A stretch of 39,918 nucleotides of DNA from Burkholderiales bacterium (GCA_017302655.1 JAFLDE010000030.1:1-39918), one strand, 5' to 3'; positions 23,513-31,705 are shown, numbered from the stretch's first letter. Numbers and translations: made by a program. Notes: generated by a model from the sequence alone, not told the origin.

Positions 23513-23725
23513 GCAAGCTCTGCAGGGATCTCGCTCGGTGCTCAATCCCCGTGCAGGGCGCACGCGTCACGCGGGACGTGACGGGTTCCTCTTGAGCCGT
23601 CGCAAGGTCCGCAGGGACCTTGCTCGGTGCTCAATCCCCTTGCAGGGCGCACCCGTCACGCGAGACGTGACGGGTTCCTCTTGAGCCGTCGCAAGGTCCG
23701 CAGGGACCTTGCTCGGTGCTCAATC
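23513..23725. repeat. 89-bp tandem repeats with two palindromes per unit
   Basis: Two full units and part of a third; GCTCGGTG recurs at 23533, 23622 and 23711, giving an 89-bp period. Units hold the perfect hairpins GCAAGGTCC/GGACCTTGC (23602-23610 with 23615-23623, and again in the next copy) and CCCGTCACG/CGTGACGGG (23652-23660 with 23666-23674), plus an outer TTGAGC/GCTCAA. The first copy has diverged more. It fills the gap between convergent dtd and tctC, and the tctC stop codon lies in the third partial copy. Confidence 0.9.
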
Positions 23726-24703
23726 AGCGTATTGCCCCGCAGCGCGGATGACGGGGGTCCATTTGGCGATTTCGGCTTCCACGAACTTGCGGTGCTCGGC
23801 CGGCTGGGTGCGCGCGTCGGTCACCACCACGGCGCCGAGGGCTTCCTGGCGCTTGACGAACTCTGCGTCGGCCAGCGCCACCTTCAGCGCGGCCTGCACC
23901 TTGTCCAGCACCGCCTTGGACGTGCCCTTGGGGGCATACACGCCGTGCCAGATGCTGACGTTGAAGCCCTTGAGCCCCAGTTCGTCCAGCGTCGGCAGCT
24001 TGGCCAGCGCGGGGGTGCCCAGGCGCTTGCTACTCGTCACTGCATAGGCCTTGACGGCGCCACCGGCAATCTGCGAGCTGGTGTTCGTCGTCTGGTCGCA
24101 CATCACATCCACCTGGTTGCCCAAGAGCGCCTGCATGGCCGGGCCGGTGCCTTGGTAGGGAATGGTCACCAGGTCGGTCTTGATGGCCTGCATGAAAAGC
24201 AGCCCGCAGAGGTGTGAGGCCGAACCCAGGCCGGCGTTGGCCAGATTGGCCTTGTCCTTGTTGGCCTGCAGCCAGGCCACCAGCTCGCCATAGTTGCTCG
24301 CGGCCATCTGCGGCTTGGCAATCAAGGTCATCGGTACATCGTTGACCATGCCCAGGAACTCGAAGTCGTCCGGCACCTTGTAGGGCATGGTGCGGTAGAG
24401 CGCCTGCGCGGTACTCATGCCGATGTGATGCAGCAGCAGGGTGTAGCCATCGGGCGCGGCCTTGGCCACCTTGGCCGCACCGCGTGTGCCGCCGGCGCCG
24501 CCAACGTTGTCCACCACCACCGTCTGCCCGAGCGGCTTCCTCAGCGCCTCGGCCAAGTCGCGCGCCACCTTGTCGGTGGGGCCGCCGGCGGCGAAGGGCA
24601 CAACCAAGGTGACCTGCGTGGCAGGGTAATCCTGGGCCGTGGCGATGGGAGCAGCCAGCAGGCCGAGAACGGCAAGACAGGCGCGGTGAATGAACTGGTG
24701 CAT
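23720..24703 (-). CDS. Bug-family tripartite-tricarboxylate-type solute receptor (TctC-like)
   Basis: 327 aa from ATG 24703, with AGGAG upstream. The signal peptide is MHQFIHRACLAVLGLLAAPI with TAQDYP after it. The mature protein has the Bug signatures: VTLVVPFAAGGPTDKVARDL, LGQTVVVDNVGGAGGTRGAA, SHLCGLLFMQAI and WHGVYAPKGTSKAVLDKVQA. These proteins are expanded in Burkholderiales and bind organic acids in the periplasm. No TctA/TctB permease genes are adjacent, so it is an orphan receptor. The stop codon falls within the palindromic repeat block, and the C-terminal residues match the family, so the end is not obviously truncated. Confidence 0.93.
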   Translation of the reverse strand: MHQFIHRACLAVLGLLAAPIATAQDYPATQVTLVVPFAAGGPTDKVARDLAEALRKPLGQTVVVDNVGGAGGTRGAAKVAKAAPDGYTLLLHHIGMSTAQALYRTMPYKVPDDFEFLGMVNDVPMTLIAKPQMAASNYGELVAWLQANKDKANLANAGLGSASHLCGLLFMQAIKTDLVTIPYQGTGPAMQALLGNQVDVMCDQTTNTSSQIAGGAVKAYAVTSSKRLGTPALAKLPTLDELGLKGFNVSIWHGVYAPKGTSKAVLDKVQAALKVALADAEFVKRQEALGAVVVTDARTQPAEHRKFVEAEIAKWTPVIRAAGQYAD

Positions 24704-24806
24704 GGGGCTCTCCTGGTTGGACGGGGAGGCCAGTATTTCAACGCCGAGCCCCCCGCGTGTTGGTGGGGGCAAGCCCGTGGGCCGAGCGGGCTTGCGACAC
24801 TGGGCC

Positions 24807-26708
24807 ATGCCGAACCCGCACCCCTCGCAACCAGCCGGATCGCTCGCCCGCAGCGCCATGGCCGGCTTGCTGGCCGTGCTGCTGCCCCTGCTGGTGCTGG
24901 CCTGGGTGCAGCATCTGGGGTCCGAGGCCGATGCGCAGGCCCGAGAACTGCGCATCAAGGAGGCGCGCGTCTTGGCGTCAAACGCCGAACGGCCGCCTGC
25001 CGAGCTTGCCAGCGCCACGCAGCGCCCGCTGCCCCTGCATCGCGCGGCCGGAGAGTCAGGCGCCCTGTGGGTGGAGCTTGCCCTTCCCCCGCACGCCGAA
25101 GCCTGGCGACTGGCTCTCAGCTACCGGCCCGCGCTGGCCGTGTTCATCGACGGCCTGCCCCTGGTTCGCGATGACGAGGACGGCGAGCGCTTGGTGCTCG
25201 GCAGCCGGCGGTTGAGCCTGCCCATTTCGCCCCTCACGCCGTCGACGTCCCTTGGCGGCCTGTCAGTGGAACCGAAGCGCCGCCTGCAACTGCGCCTCGC
25301 CGCTCCCGGCCCCAGCGGTGCCGGGCTGGATGCGCCGCTGTTCGGTCCGCCCGACGTCGTGGACCGCCTCGACGCCCACCGCCGTCACTGGCAGCTGCTG
25401 CGTGCCGCCACGCTGGCCGGCGGCCTTCTGGTGGCGCTGTTTCTCGGGCTGGTGGCGCGCGTGCGGCGCGAAGAGCCTTTGTTCGCCATGGCCGCCGCCC
25501 ATGTGGCGCTGTTGGCTCTGCTGCTCAGCCCCTACGTGCTGGCCGAACAACCTCTGCCCTCCCCTTGGTGGCGAGCGCTGTTGGATGCGGCCGACCTGGC
25601 CGCCAAACTGCTGCTGGTGGCCGTTGCGGCCCGATTGGCCGGGGCTTGGAGTCCCCGCCTGCAGCGCTCGCTCTTGCTGCTCGGCGCCATCGCCCTTCCC
25701 ATCGACGTGCTGGCCGCCGTGCAAGCCTGGAGCTGGGGGCAGTTCGCGCACCCTTGGCCCTGGTGGGCGCTGGGGCTGCGCAGCGCCTTGTTGCTGGCTG
25801 CCTGGGCCTACGCATTGCGCGCGCTGTCGCGCCGCCCGGCGTCCGAGACGCTGGGCACCGCCATGCTGGTCGGCTTCTCGGCGCTGACCTGGGCCTGGGT
25901 CAGCTTCGGCGTGCTGGTGTTCGAGCGCCCGGTCATCGACAGCAATGCCTTGGCGCACGCGGGCTGGGTGATGTGGGTGGCCGCGCAGCTCCAAGCCCTG
26001 TTCGTGCGCAGCGCGAGGCAGGATGCCGAGTTGCGCCGCGAGCTGGCCGAGGACCTCGAGCGACGCAGCGCGGCCCTGCAGGTCGCCTACGCCGCGCAAG
26101 CCCAGGCCGAGCGCCGCGAAGCTGCCGCGGATCAGCGCCGCCGCCTGCTGCAGGACCTGCATGACGGCCTGGGCGCGCGCCTGCTGCAGCTTCGCCTCAC
26201 CGCCCCGCAACTGCAGGCCCATGAGCTGGCGGAGGCCGTGGACGCCTGCCTGTTGGAGATGCGCCTTTCCGTCGACAGCCTCAGCGAAAGCGAGGGCGAG
26301 CTGGCCGTCTTGCTCGGCAGTTGGCGCCAGCGCGTCGAACCCTTGCTGGAAGCGGCGGGCGTGCAGATGCACTGGCAGGTGCATCACAGCGAGGCCCTGG
26401 CATGCTTGCGTGGTGGCGGAGCGCTGGAACTGGTGCGCTGGCTGCAGGAGGCGCTCAGCAATACCTTGCGGCATGCACGGGCGCGCACCCTCACCGTGGC
26501 CACTGAGGCGACGGTCGGCGGCATCACGCTTTGGTTCGTCGACGACGGCTGCGGCCTGCCCTCGCAGGCTGGCGACGGTCAGGGCCGGCGGAATCTGCGC
26601 GCGCGTGCCGCGCGGCTCGGGGCCGCGCTCCACTGGCACAGTCCGGCGCCCCGTGCTTTCGTCCCCGAAGGCGTGGGCACGGCCCTGGAGCTGCAGCTCA
26701 AGGGATGA
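24807..26708 (+). CDS. Histidine kinase, 7TMR-DISM-like sensor with HisKA_3-type core
   Basis: 633 aa from ATG 24807 (MPNPHPSQPAGSLARSAMAG), no strong RBS; an ATG at about 24858 is the alternative. Layout: N-terminal membrane segment (LLAVLLPLLVLAWVQHLG); extracytoplasmic beta-rich domain about 40-180 (WVELALPPHAEAWRLALSYR); seven transmembrane helices about 190-410; coiled coil about 415-450; dimerisation/phosphorylation region LLQDLHDGLGARLLQLRLT with the phosphoacceptor His; ATPase domain with QEALSNTLRHARA and FVDDGCGLP. This 1+7 membrane layout matches 7TMR-DISM sensors. Its partner is presumably the LuxR-type regulator, which converges with it and overlaps the last 11 bp. Confidence 0.87.
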   Translation: MPNPHPSQPAGSLARSAMAGLLAVLLPLLVLAWVQHLGSEADAQARELRIKEARVLASNAERPPAELASATQRPLPLHRAAGESGALWVELALPPHAEAWRLALSYRPALAVFIDGLPLVRDDEDGERLVLGSRRLSLPISPLTPSTSLGGLSVEPKRRLQLRLAAPGPSGAGLDAPLFGPPDVVDRLDAHRRHWQLLRAATLAGGLLVALFLGLVARVRREEPLFAMAAAHVALLALLLSPYVLAEQPLPSPWWRALLDAADLAAKLLLVAVAARLAGAWSPRLQRSLLLLGAIALPIDVLAAVQAWSWGQFAHPWPWWALGLRSALLLAAWAYALRALSRRPASETLGTAMLVGFSALTWAWVSFGVLVFERPVIDSNALAHAGWVMWVAAQLQALFVRSARQDAELRRELAEDLERRSAALQVAYAAQAQAERREAAADQRRRLLQDLHDGLGARLLQLRLTAPQLQAHELAEAVDACLLEMRLSVDSLSESEGELAVLLGSWRQRVEPLLEAAGVQMHWQVHHSEALACLRGGGALELVRWLQEALSNTLRHARARTLTVATEATVGGITLWFVDDGCGLPSQAGDGQGRRNLRARAARLGAALHWHSPAPRAFVPEGVGTALELQLKG

Positions 26709-27348
26709 GCCCGAGCTGGCGCCCTCTGGCGATGGCCTGGGCCTTCGAGTGCACCTGCAGCTTGCGATAGCAGCGCTTCACGTAGGTGGCCACGGTGTGC
26801 GCAGTCACCCCCAGCTGGGAAGCGATTTCCTCGTAGCGGTAGCCCAGCGCCGCCCCCTGGAGCACGGCGCTTTCCTGCTCGGACAGCAGGCAGTCCTCGG
26901 CGGTCGGGCTGGACGGAAGCACCGACAGCGTGCGAATGAGGCGGCGCGCCAGCACAGGTGACAGCGGGCTGCCGCCCTCGCGCAGGCTGCGCAGCTGCTC
27001 GACCAATTGCACGGCGCTGCCCTGCTTGAGCAGGTAGCCGCTGGCGCCGGCGGCGAGCGCACCGAAGACCGACTCGTCGTCCCCCAAGGTGCTGACGACG
27101 ACCACCTCCGCCGCAGGCAGCAGCCGGCTGGCGGCAGCGATGAGCTCGCGACCATGACCGCTGGGCAACTGCAGATCCACCAGCAGCAGTTGAGGGCGCT
27201 GGCGCTCCATGAGTCGAAGGCCCTCAGGCAGATCGGCCGCTGCGCCCACGAACTGCAGACCTGGCGACTGCATCACGGCGGATGCCAGGGCCGCGCGAAA
27301 GGCGGGATCGTCCTCAACCAAGGCGGTGCGCAACGGCAGAGCATTCAT
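26698..27348 (-). CDS. NarL/LuxR-family response regulator
   Basis: 216 aa from ATG 27348 (MNALPLRTALVEDDPAFRAA); the longer frame is noncoding-looking and overlaps hairpins. The receiver domain (about 1-125) has acidic pocket EDD, phosphoacceptor Asp in LLLVDLQLPSGHG and the invariant Lys in GYLLKQG. The C-terminal LuxR helix-turn-helix covers about 150-210 (LSEQESAVLQGAALGYRYEE, VTAHTVATYVKRCYRKLQ). It is expected to receive phosphate from the convergent kinase at 24807-26708, with which it shares the gene end. Its upstream gap is shared with a divergent PEP-CTERM gene, a candidate target. Confidence 0.94.
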   Translation of the reverse strand: MNALPLRTALVEDDPAFRAALASAVMQSPGLQFVGAAADLPEGLRLMERQRPQLLLVDLQLPSGHGRELIAAASRLLPAAEVVVVSTLGDDESVFGALAAGASGYLLKQGSAVQLVEQLRSLREGGSPLSPVLARRLIRTLSVLPSSPTAEDCLLSEQESAVLQGAALGYRYEEIASQLGVTAHTVATYVKRCYRKLQVHSKAQAIARGRQLGLIP

Positions 27349-27370
27349 GGCGGCATTGGAACGCCGACTA

Positions 27371-27415
27371 GGCCCCCATGCCCTTGGGGGTTTGTCCCGC
27401 GAACGGGGGACAAAC
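27371..27415. promoter_or_regulatory. Two inverted repeats between the regulator and PEP-CTERM genes
   Basis: GGCCCCCATGCCCTTGGGGG contains a CCCCC/GGGGG hairpin at 27373-27390. GTTTGTCCC/GGGACAAAC forms a 9-bp inverted repeat (27390-27398 with 27407-27415). They lie in the divergent gap 27349-27510 and could be operators for the response regulator or copies of a lineage-specific hairpin element. Confidence 0.4.
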
Positions 27416-27510
27416 GCCTGGAAGGGCAGCGCCAGCGCGCATGCAATGCGGTGTGCGGCCCTGGCGCGCCCCGGCACCATCGCCGCACACACCTGCCCGT
27501 GAGGTCATCC

Positions 27511-28179
27511 ATGCCGCTCTTCTCCACCGCCTATCGCCCGCTGTTCGCTGCTGCCGCACTTGCCCTGGCCGGCTCTGCCCACGCCACGCTGCTGAACTTC
27601 GACACCTGGAGCAACGCCAACCGACTCAGCTATGGCGACCGCGTGAGCGTGTTCGGCCCAGGGTACGGGAACTCAGGTGGCGCCACGCCCAATGTGATGC
27701 TTGAGTTCGTGGACATGCGCGCGGGCTTCGGGACGCCGGAGTCGTCCTTCTTCTCGCTCTGGGGCAGCGGCTACGGCAGCCTGCAAAACGCGCTGGGTCA
27801 CGGGAACTACAACGTGCCCGCGCAGATCCGACTCCAGGCCGACCCTGGCTTCTTGATCACCCTGCAAAGCTTTCAGGTTGGCGCCTGGTCGTCCAGCAGC
27901 TACCCGGACAGCCGCATCTGGATCACCGACGACCAGGGCCAAGTGCTGTTCGACACGGGTACCCAGACCTTCGGCAACAACCAGACCCTGCTTTACCAGC
28001 CCATGGCCAGCAGCCAGGGCACGCTGACGCTTCACATCAACGACCTGGGCGACCTCGGCCTGGACAACGTAGTGTTCATGCAGTCACCCGTGCCCGAACC
28101 GGGCACCTGGCTGCTGCTGGGCGGTGGCCTGCTGGCCTTGGGCGGCCGCCGGCTCAAACGACACGCCGGTCCTCGATGA
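27511..28179 (+). CDS. PEP-CTERM sorting-domain secreted protein
   Basis: 222 aa from ATG 27511, with GAGG nearby upstream (GAGGTCATCC). The signal peptide is MPLFSTAYRPLFAAAALALA with GSAHA at the end. The mature part is beta-rich with Ser/Asn/Gly (LNFDTWSNANRLSYGDRVSV, LGLDNVVFMQS). The C-terminus has the full PEP-CTERM tripartite signal: PVPEPGTW, a hydrophobic helix LLLGGGLLALG and basic RRLKRH. Such proteins are processed by exosortase (not in this window) and are often linked to extracellular matrix. The sequence is not similar to any enzyme I recognise. The last 26 bp overlap the convergent ligase gene. Confidence 0.93.
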   Translation: MPLFSTAYRPLFAAAALALAGSAHATLLNFDTWSNANRLSYGDRVSVFGPGYGNSGGATPNVMLEFVDMRAGFGTPESSFFSLWGSGYGSLQNALGHGNYNVPAQIRLQADPGFLITLQSFQVGAWSSSSYPDSRIWITDDQGQVLFDTGTQTFGNNQTLLYQPMASSQGTLTLHINDLGDLGLDNVVFMQSPVPEPGTWLLLGGGLLALGGRRLKRHAGPR

Positions 28180-29383
28180 CGCGGCCGTCTGCCGGCAGCT
28201 GAGTGACGAAGCGTGCCTCGGCACGCAGCTTGGTCAGTTCGCGGGTGGCATCCTGCAGTTGCGTGGCCAAGCCTTCGTCGGGCGCGCCTTCCACCTCGAC
28301 CGTGAAGCGGTCGTTGGCCATCTCGCCCTCGACCACCCAGCGCAGCTTGAGCCCGGGGAAGCGCATGCGCAGCTGGTTGAACTGCGCCTCGTGGACGAAC
28401 AGACCGCGCACCTTGGCGGATTGGTCGGCACGACCCAGCCAGCCTCTCAGGCGCTGATTCGTACGACCGCAGGGGCTGGCGCCGGGCAACGCCGCCGAAA
28501 GATCGCCTGTGGCGTAGCGCAGCAGCGGGTAGGCGGAGTCCAGGCGGGTCACCACGACTTCGCCGACCTCGCCTTCGGCCACCGGCGTGCCGGTGCCGGG
28601 CTGCACGAGCTCGACGATGACGCCTTCATCGACCACCAGGCCTTCGCGCGCTTCGGTCTCGTAGGCGATGAGCCCGCAATCGGCCGTGGCATAGGCCTGG
28701 TAGGCGAGCACACCCTGCTCGAAACACCAATCGCGCAAGGCGACCGGGAAGGCCTCGCCGCTCACCAAGGCCTTCTTGAAACTGCTGGCGCCCTTTTCCA
28801 GCAGGATGCGCAGGAAGCTCGGCGTGCCGCAGTAGGCGGCGGGTTGCAGATCATGGATGGCCTGCAGTTGCTGCTCGGTGGCGCCCACGCCGGCCGGCAG
28901 CACCGTGCAGCCCAGCGCCAAGCAGCCGCTTTCCATCATGGAGCCGGCCGGCGTGAGGTGGTAGCTGAAGCTGTTGTGCACCAGGTCGCCGGCGCGAAAG
29001 CGTGCCGCCCACAAGGCTCGGGCGATGCGCCAGGGGTCCGGCGTGGCCGCCTCGGGTTCATAGATGGGGCCGGGCGACTGGAAGACCTTGGCGGCGCGCG
29101 CGCCATTGGGCGCGATGGCGCCCCAGCCCACCGCGGCCAGACCGCCCAGCGGATCGCTGGCACGGGACGCGGCCTGCCGCGCGGCGATGTCGCGCTTGCG
29201 CAGCAGGGGCAGGCGGGCCAGATCGGCGCGCCCGTGCACGCTGCGCGTGTCCAGCCCGGCCAGTTGCTCGGCGCCGTAGCGCGTGTGCGCCTGCAAATGG
29301 CGCAGCTGCACTTGCAGCTGCTCGAACTGCGCGGTTTCGCGAACCGCAGGATCGCGGGTCTCCAGGGCGTCGAAGTGCTTCAT
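28154..29383 (-). CDS. PaaK-like (phenylacetate-CoA-ligase-related) AMP-forming ligase
   Basis: 409 aa from ATG 29383 (MKHFDALETRDPAVRETAQF). The sequence fits the phenylacetate-CoA-ligase-like subfamily: RYGAEQLAGLD, LARLPLLRKRDIAARQAAS, the Pro/Ala-rich VGWGAIAPNGARAAKVFQSP, AYATADCGLIAYETEA with the adenylate-binding Thr/Ala loop, and the late YPLLRYATGDLSA before the C-terminal lid. These enzymes make aryl- or acyl-CoA through an AMP intermediate. It is about 30 aa shorter than classical PaaK. The ATG overlaps the YjbR-like stop (ATGA). Substrate is unknown; co-location with the transporter suggests an imported organic acid. Confidence 0.8.
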   Translation of the reverse strand: MKHFDALETRDPAVRETAQFEQLQVQLRHLQAHTRYGAEQLAGLDTRSVHGRADLARLPLLRKRDIAARQAASRASDPLGGLAAVGWGAIAPNGARAAKVFQSPGPIYEPEAATPDPWRIARALWAARFRAGDLVHNSFSYHLTPAGSMMESGCLALGCTVLPAGVGATEQQLQAIHDLQPAAYCGTPSFLRILLEKGASSFKKALVSGEAFPVALRDWCFEQGVLAYQAYATADCGLIAYETEAREGLVVDEGVIVELVQPGTGTPVAEGEVGEVVVTRLDSAYPLLRYATGDLSAALPGASPCGRTNQRLRGWLGRADQSAKVRGLFVHEAQFNQLRMRFPGLKLRWVVEGEMANDRFTVEVEGAPDEGLATQLQDATRELTKLRAEARFVTQLPADGRVIEDRRVV

Positions 29384-29763
29384 GGTGTGAGACCCAGTTC
29401 GGTGCGCAGCTTTCGGGTCAGCTTGGCGGCGATGAGTGCGTGCGAGCGCGTGAGCAGCGCCCGAAGCTCGGAAAGGGGCAGCGCGTCGTGGTGCTCGAAC
29501 CAGACCCAATGCGCGCGTGCCAGATAGGGGGCCGGGTGCACGCCGCTCAGGCCAGTCAGTTCGAGGAAGCGGCTGTCGTCCACCTTCAGCGCCACCCCGC
29601 GCGGCTGACCGCTTTCGTCGAGGCGGAACACGGCGAACATCTTGTCCGCGACGAGATGGCAGCGGTCATGGCCCCACTTGATGTCGACGCGCGTGCCGGC
29701 CAAGGTCTGCGCGTGGGCATCCAGCGCGTCCCAGACTTTCTTCGCCGCGCGCCCGGCGCTCAC
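29380..29763 (-). CDS. MmcQ/YjbR-family DNA-binding-like protein
   Basis: 127 aa. It begins MSAGRAAKKVWDALDAHAQT and contains ADKMFAVFRLDESGQPRGVA, ALKVDDSRFLELTGLSGVHP, APYLARAHWVWFEHHDALPL and LTRSHALIAAKLTRKLR. This is the MmcQ/YjbR cyclic pattern of an alpha/beta double-wing; the family's function is not established. The ATG overlaps the stop of the 98-aa gene by four bases. It is part of the ligase/transporter run. Confidence 0.82.
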   Translation of the reverse strand: MSAGRAAKKVWDALDAHAQTLAGTRVDIKWGHDRCHLVADKMFAVFRLDESGQPRGVALKVDDSRFLELTGLSGVHPAPYLARAHWVWFEHHDALPLSELRALLTRSHALIAAKLTRKLRTELGLTP

Positions 29764-30056
29764 TCCTCATCCTTCCAGCGGGACAGGCGCTTCTTCACCT
29801 CGTCGAGCAGCTTGCGCTGGTCGGCGCCGCTGCGGATCGTGAACGCGTCGAACTCGGGCGTGCGGATGAGGCGCTTGGCCAAGCGGACCTGGATGGCGCC
29901 CTCCTTCAGTTCGAACTCGAGCGCCCGCTTGGCCTCGAATTCGAAGCCGCCGCTGCGCTCGCTCATCTGCAGGGCGCGCAGCGCGCGCTTGAGCTCCACC
30001 AGAGCGTTCTCGGCGTTGAACGGAGGCGGGGCCATGCCCCAGGCTTCATCGGTCAT
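29760..30056 (-). CDS. Conserved small hypothetical protein, 98 aa
   Basis: The ATG at 30056 has GGAG about eight bases upstream; an ATG at 30092 would give 110 aa. Sequence features: ENALVELKRALRALQMSERS, GGFEFEAKRALEFELKEGAI, QVRLAKRLIRTPEFDAFTIR and a charged end. It looks like a soluble helical-plus-strand protein with no membrane segment. It lies between livF and the YjbR-like gene in the transporter operon. No family recognised; a role in this pathway is inferred only from linkage. Confidence 0.65.
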   Translation of the reverse strand: MTDEAWGMAPPPFNAENALVELKRALRALQMSERSGGFEFEAKRALEFELKEGAIQVRLAKRLIRTPEFDAFTIRSGADQRKLLDEVKKRLSRWKDEE

Positions 30057-30128
30057 GGTGGGCGGCTCCGCGAACGAAAGGCCGCTGCCCATCAAGCGAC
30101 CGCCGTGGAACCGGCTTTGCCGGGCCAC

Positions 30129-30176
30129 CAGCGGTGCCCCCTGAGGGGGAGGCGCGCAGCGCCTCGGGGGGGAGCA
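30129..30176. repeat. GC-rich intergenic hairpin
   Basis: GGTGCCCCCTGAGGGGG and CCTCGGGGGGGAGCAC flank a GAGGCGC-GCA-GCGCCTC hairpin. It lies between livF and the 98-aa gene in the middle of the operon. It resembles GC-rich repeats I associate with Burkholderiales intergenic spaces. Without a T-tract it is not a typical terminator. Confidence 0.55.
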
Positions 30177-30182
30177 CGTCCG

Positions 30183-30989
30183 TCATGCCAGCCAGCGCTT
30201 GCGACGCTTGTAGGACTTCACGTCGCGGAAGCTCTTGCGGTCGCCGCCGCCCATGCCGAGGTAGAACTCCTTCACGTCCTCGTTGCTGGAGAGCTCCGCC
30301 GCCGTGCCTTCCATGACGACGCGGCCGTTCTCCAGGATGTAGCCGTCGTCGGCGTAGCGCAGCGCCATGGTGGTGTTCTGCTCGGCCAGCAGGAAGGTGA
30401 CCTTCTCGCGTTGGTTGAGGTCGCGCACGATCTCGAACACTTCCTCGACGATCTGCGGCGCCAGGCCCATGCTGGGTTCGTCGAGCAACACCATCTTCGG
30501 ATTGGCCATCAACGCGCGGCCGATGGCGCACATCTGCTGCTCGCCGCCCGAGGTGTAGGCGGCCTGGCTGCTGCGGCGCGTCTTCAGGCGCGGGAAGTAG
30601 GCGTAGACCTTGTCCAGCGAATCGCGCACCGCGGCCTTGCCGTCCTTGCGGCTGAAGGCACCGGTGAGCAGGTTCTCTTCGATCGTCAGGTGGGCAAAGC
30701 AGTGCCGTCCTTCCATGACCTGCACCACGCCGCGCTGCACCATCTGCGCAGGGCTGAGCTTCTCGATGCGCTCGCCGCCCAGCAGGATCTGCCCCTTCGT
30801 GACTTCCCCCCGCTCACCTTCGAGCAGGTTGGAGACGGCGCGCAAGGTGGTCGTCTTGCCGGCACCGTTGCCACCGAGCAGCGCCACGATCTTGCCCTCA
30901 TGCACCTGAAGGGACACGCCCTTGAGCACGAGGATGACGTGGTTGTAGATGACTTCGATGCCGTTGACATCGAGGAGGGGGGCGCTCAT
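30183..30989 (-). CDS. livF: LivF-type ABC transporter ATP-binding protein
   Basis: 268 aa. The start ATG has AGGAG eight bases upstream. Walker A is GGNGAGKTTTL at residues about 35-45; the signature is YTSGGEQQM, followed by CAIGRALMANPKMVLLDEPS (Walker B). The C-terminus is longer than E. coli LivF by a basic tail (FRDVKSYKRRKRWLA). It pairs with LivG to power import by LivH/LivM. It is separated from the solute-binding gene by the large palindrome at 31041-31598, so it may need a separate promoter or readthrough. Confidence 0.93.
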   Translation of the reverse strand: MSAPLLDVNGIEVIYNHVILVLKGVSLQVHEGKIVALLGGNGAGKTTTLRAVSNLLEGERGEVTKGQILLGGERIEKLSPAQMVQRGVVQVMEGRHCFAHLTIEENLLTGAFSRKDGKAAVRDSLDKVYAYFPRLKTRRSSQAAYTSGGEQQMCAIGRALMANPKMVLLDEPSMGLAPQIVEEVFEIVRDLNQREKVTFLLAEQNTTMALRYADDGYILENGRVVMEGTAAELSSNEDVKEFYLGMGGGDRKSFRDVKSYKRRKRWLA

Positions 30990-31040
30990 GAATGGCTCCT
31001 GCGCGCTGGGTGAGTCGGCTTGGGGCCTTCAGCCCCAAAC

Positions 31041-31598
31041 CCCGACCCCCTTTTCTTTGCTTCGCCAAAGAAAAGGGGGGAAAAGAAAGGCGACCCTGTT
31101 GCGCTCGCCCGCTTGGCCTGCGGCCAAACGGGTGCCCTGCGCTGCTCAGAACCCGGGGGTCGCGCAGAACTCACTGCGCTCGCCTGCGGCTCGCTCCGCT
31201 CAAACAAGCTGCGCGAAGCCAGAACACGACGCGCGCTGCGCGCGCCCCCCGGGTTCCTGCGCTGCTCGGCGGCGCAAAAGGGGGGCTCCCAACAGCCAGC
31301 TATCCGCTCGCTGCCTGCAGTCCACAAGCCTAGGTTCGGCTGTTGGCTGTTGGCTGCTGCTCGCCGTCTGCGCCGCCGAGCAGCGCAGACAAGGGGCCTG
31401 CGTGCCGAAGGCACGCTTGCCATCTGACTCGCGCAGCCTGTCTGAGCGGAGTGAGCGCAGCGAACGCAAGCGAGTTCTGCGCGGGGCCCCTTGGCGAGCA
31501 GCGCAGGGAACCCCTCGCCTACGGCGAGGGGCGAGCGCAGCAGGCCCGCCTTTCTTTTCCCCCCTTTTCTTTGGCGGAGCAAAGAAAAGGGGGTCGGG
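31041..31598. repeat. Large imperfect palindrome (about 560 bp), noncoding
   Basis: Left and right halves are reverse complements around about 31320. Outer ends are CCCGACCCCCTTTTCTTTG (31041) and its complement ending at 31598. The inner arms CTGCGCTGCTCGGCGGCGCA (31257-31276) and its exact complement (31369-31388) match. Each half has a further 14-bp hairpin CCCCCTTTTCTTTG/CAAAGAAAAGGGGG (at 31046-31079 and about 31560-31594). The mirrored positions 31113-31127 and 31511-31531 keep a hairpin although the sequences differ. Open frames on both strands are by-products of the palindrome. The gap 30990-31705 holds no gene. Confidence 0.92.
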
Positions 31599-31613
31599 TG
31601 CAGGGGCGAAGCT

Positions 31614-31667
31614 CCTGCTGGGGGGCCGGGGGGCAAAGCCCCTGCTGAGGGGCCGGGGGGCAAAGCC
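31614..31667. repeat. 27-bp direct repeat, two copies
   Basis: CCTGCTGGGGGGCCGGGG and following bases, then the same unit with one change (copies 31614-31640 and 31641-31667). It flanks the palindrome on the side nearest the solute-binding gene. Both copies end in the sequence GGGGGGCAAAGCC. Confidence 0.8.
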
Positions 31668-31705
31668 CCCCAAGGGCTCTCACGCAAACGCATCACACAC
31701 CAAGC

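Noticed and set aside
23513-23725. The regular repeats considered as a CRISPR array
   Set aside because: The units are contiguous 89-bp tandem copies with palindromes and no unique spacers; no cas genes are nearby.
27416-27510. Sigma-54 (-24/-12) promoter upstream of the PEP-CTERM gene
   Set aside because: No sequence close to GG-N10-GC in the consensus context was found; GC-rich near-matches are too poor.
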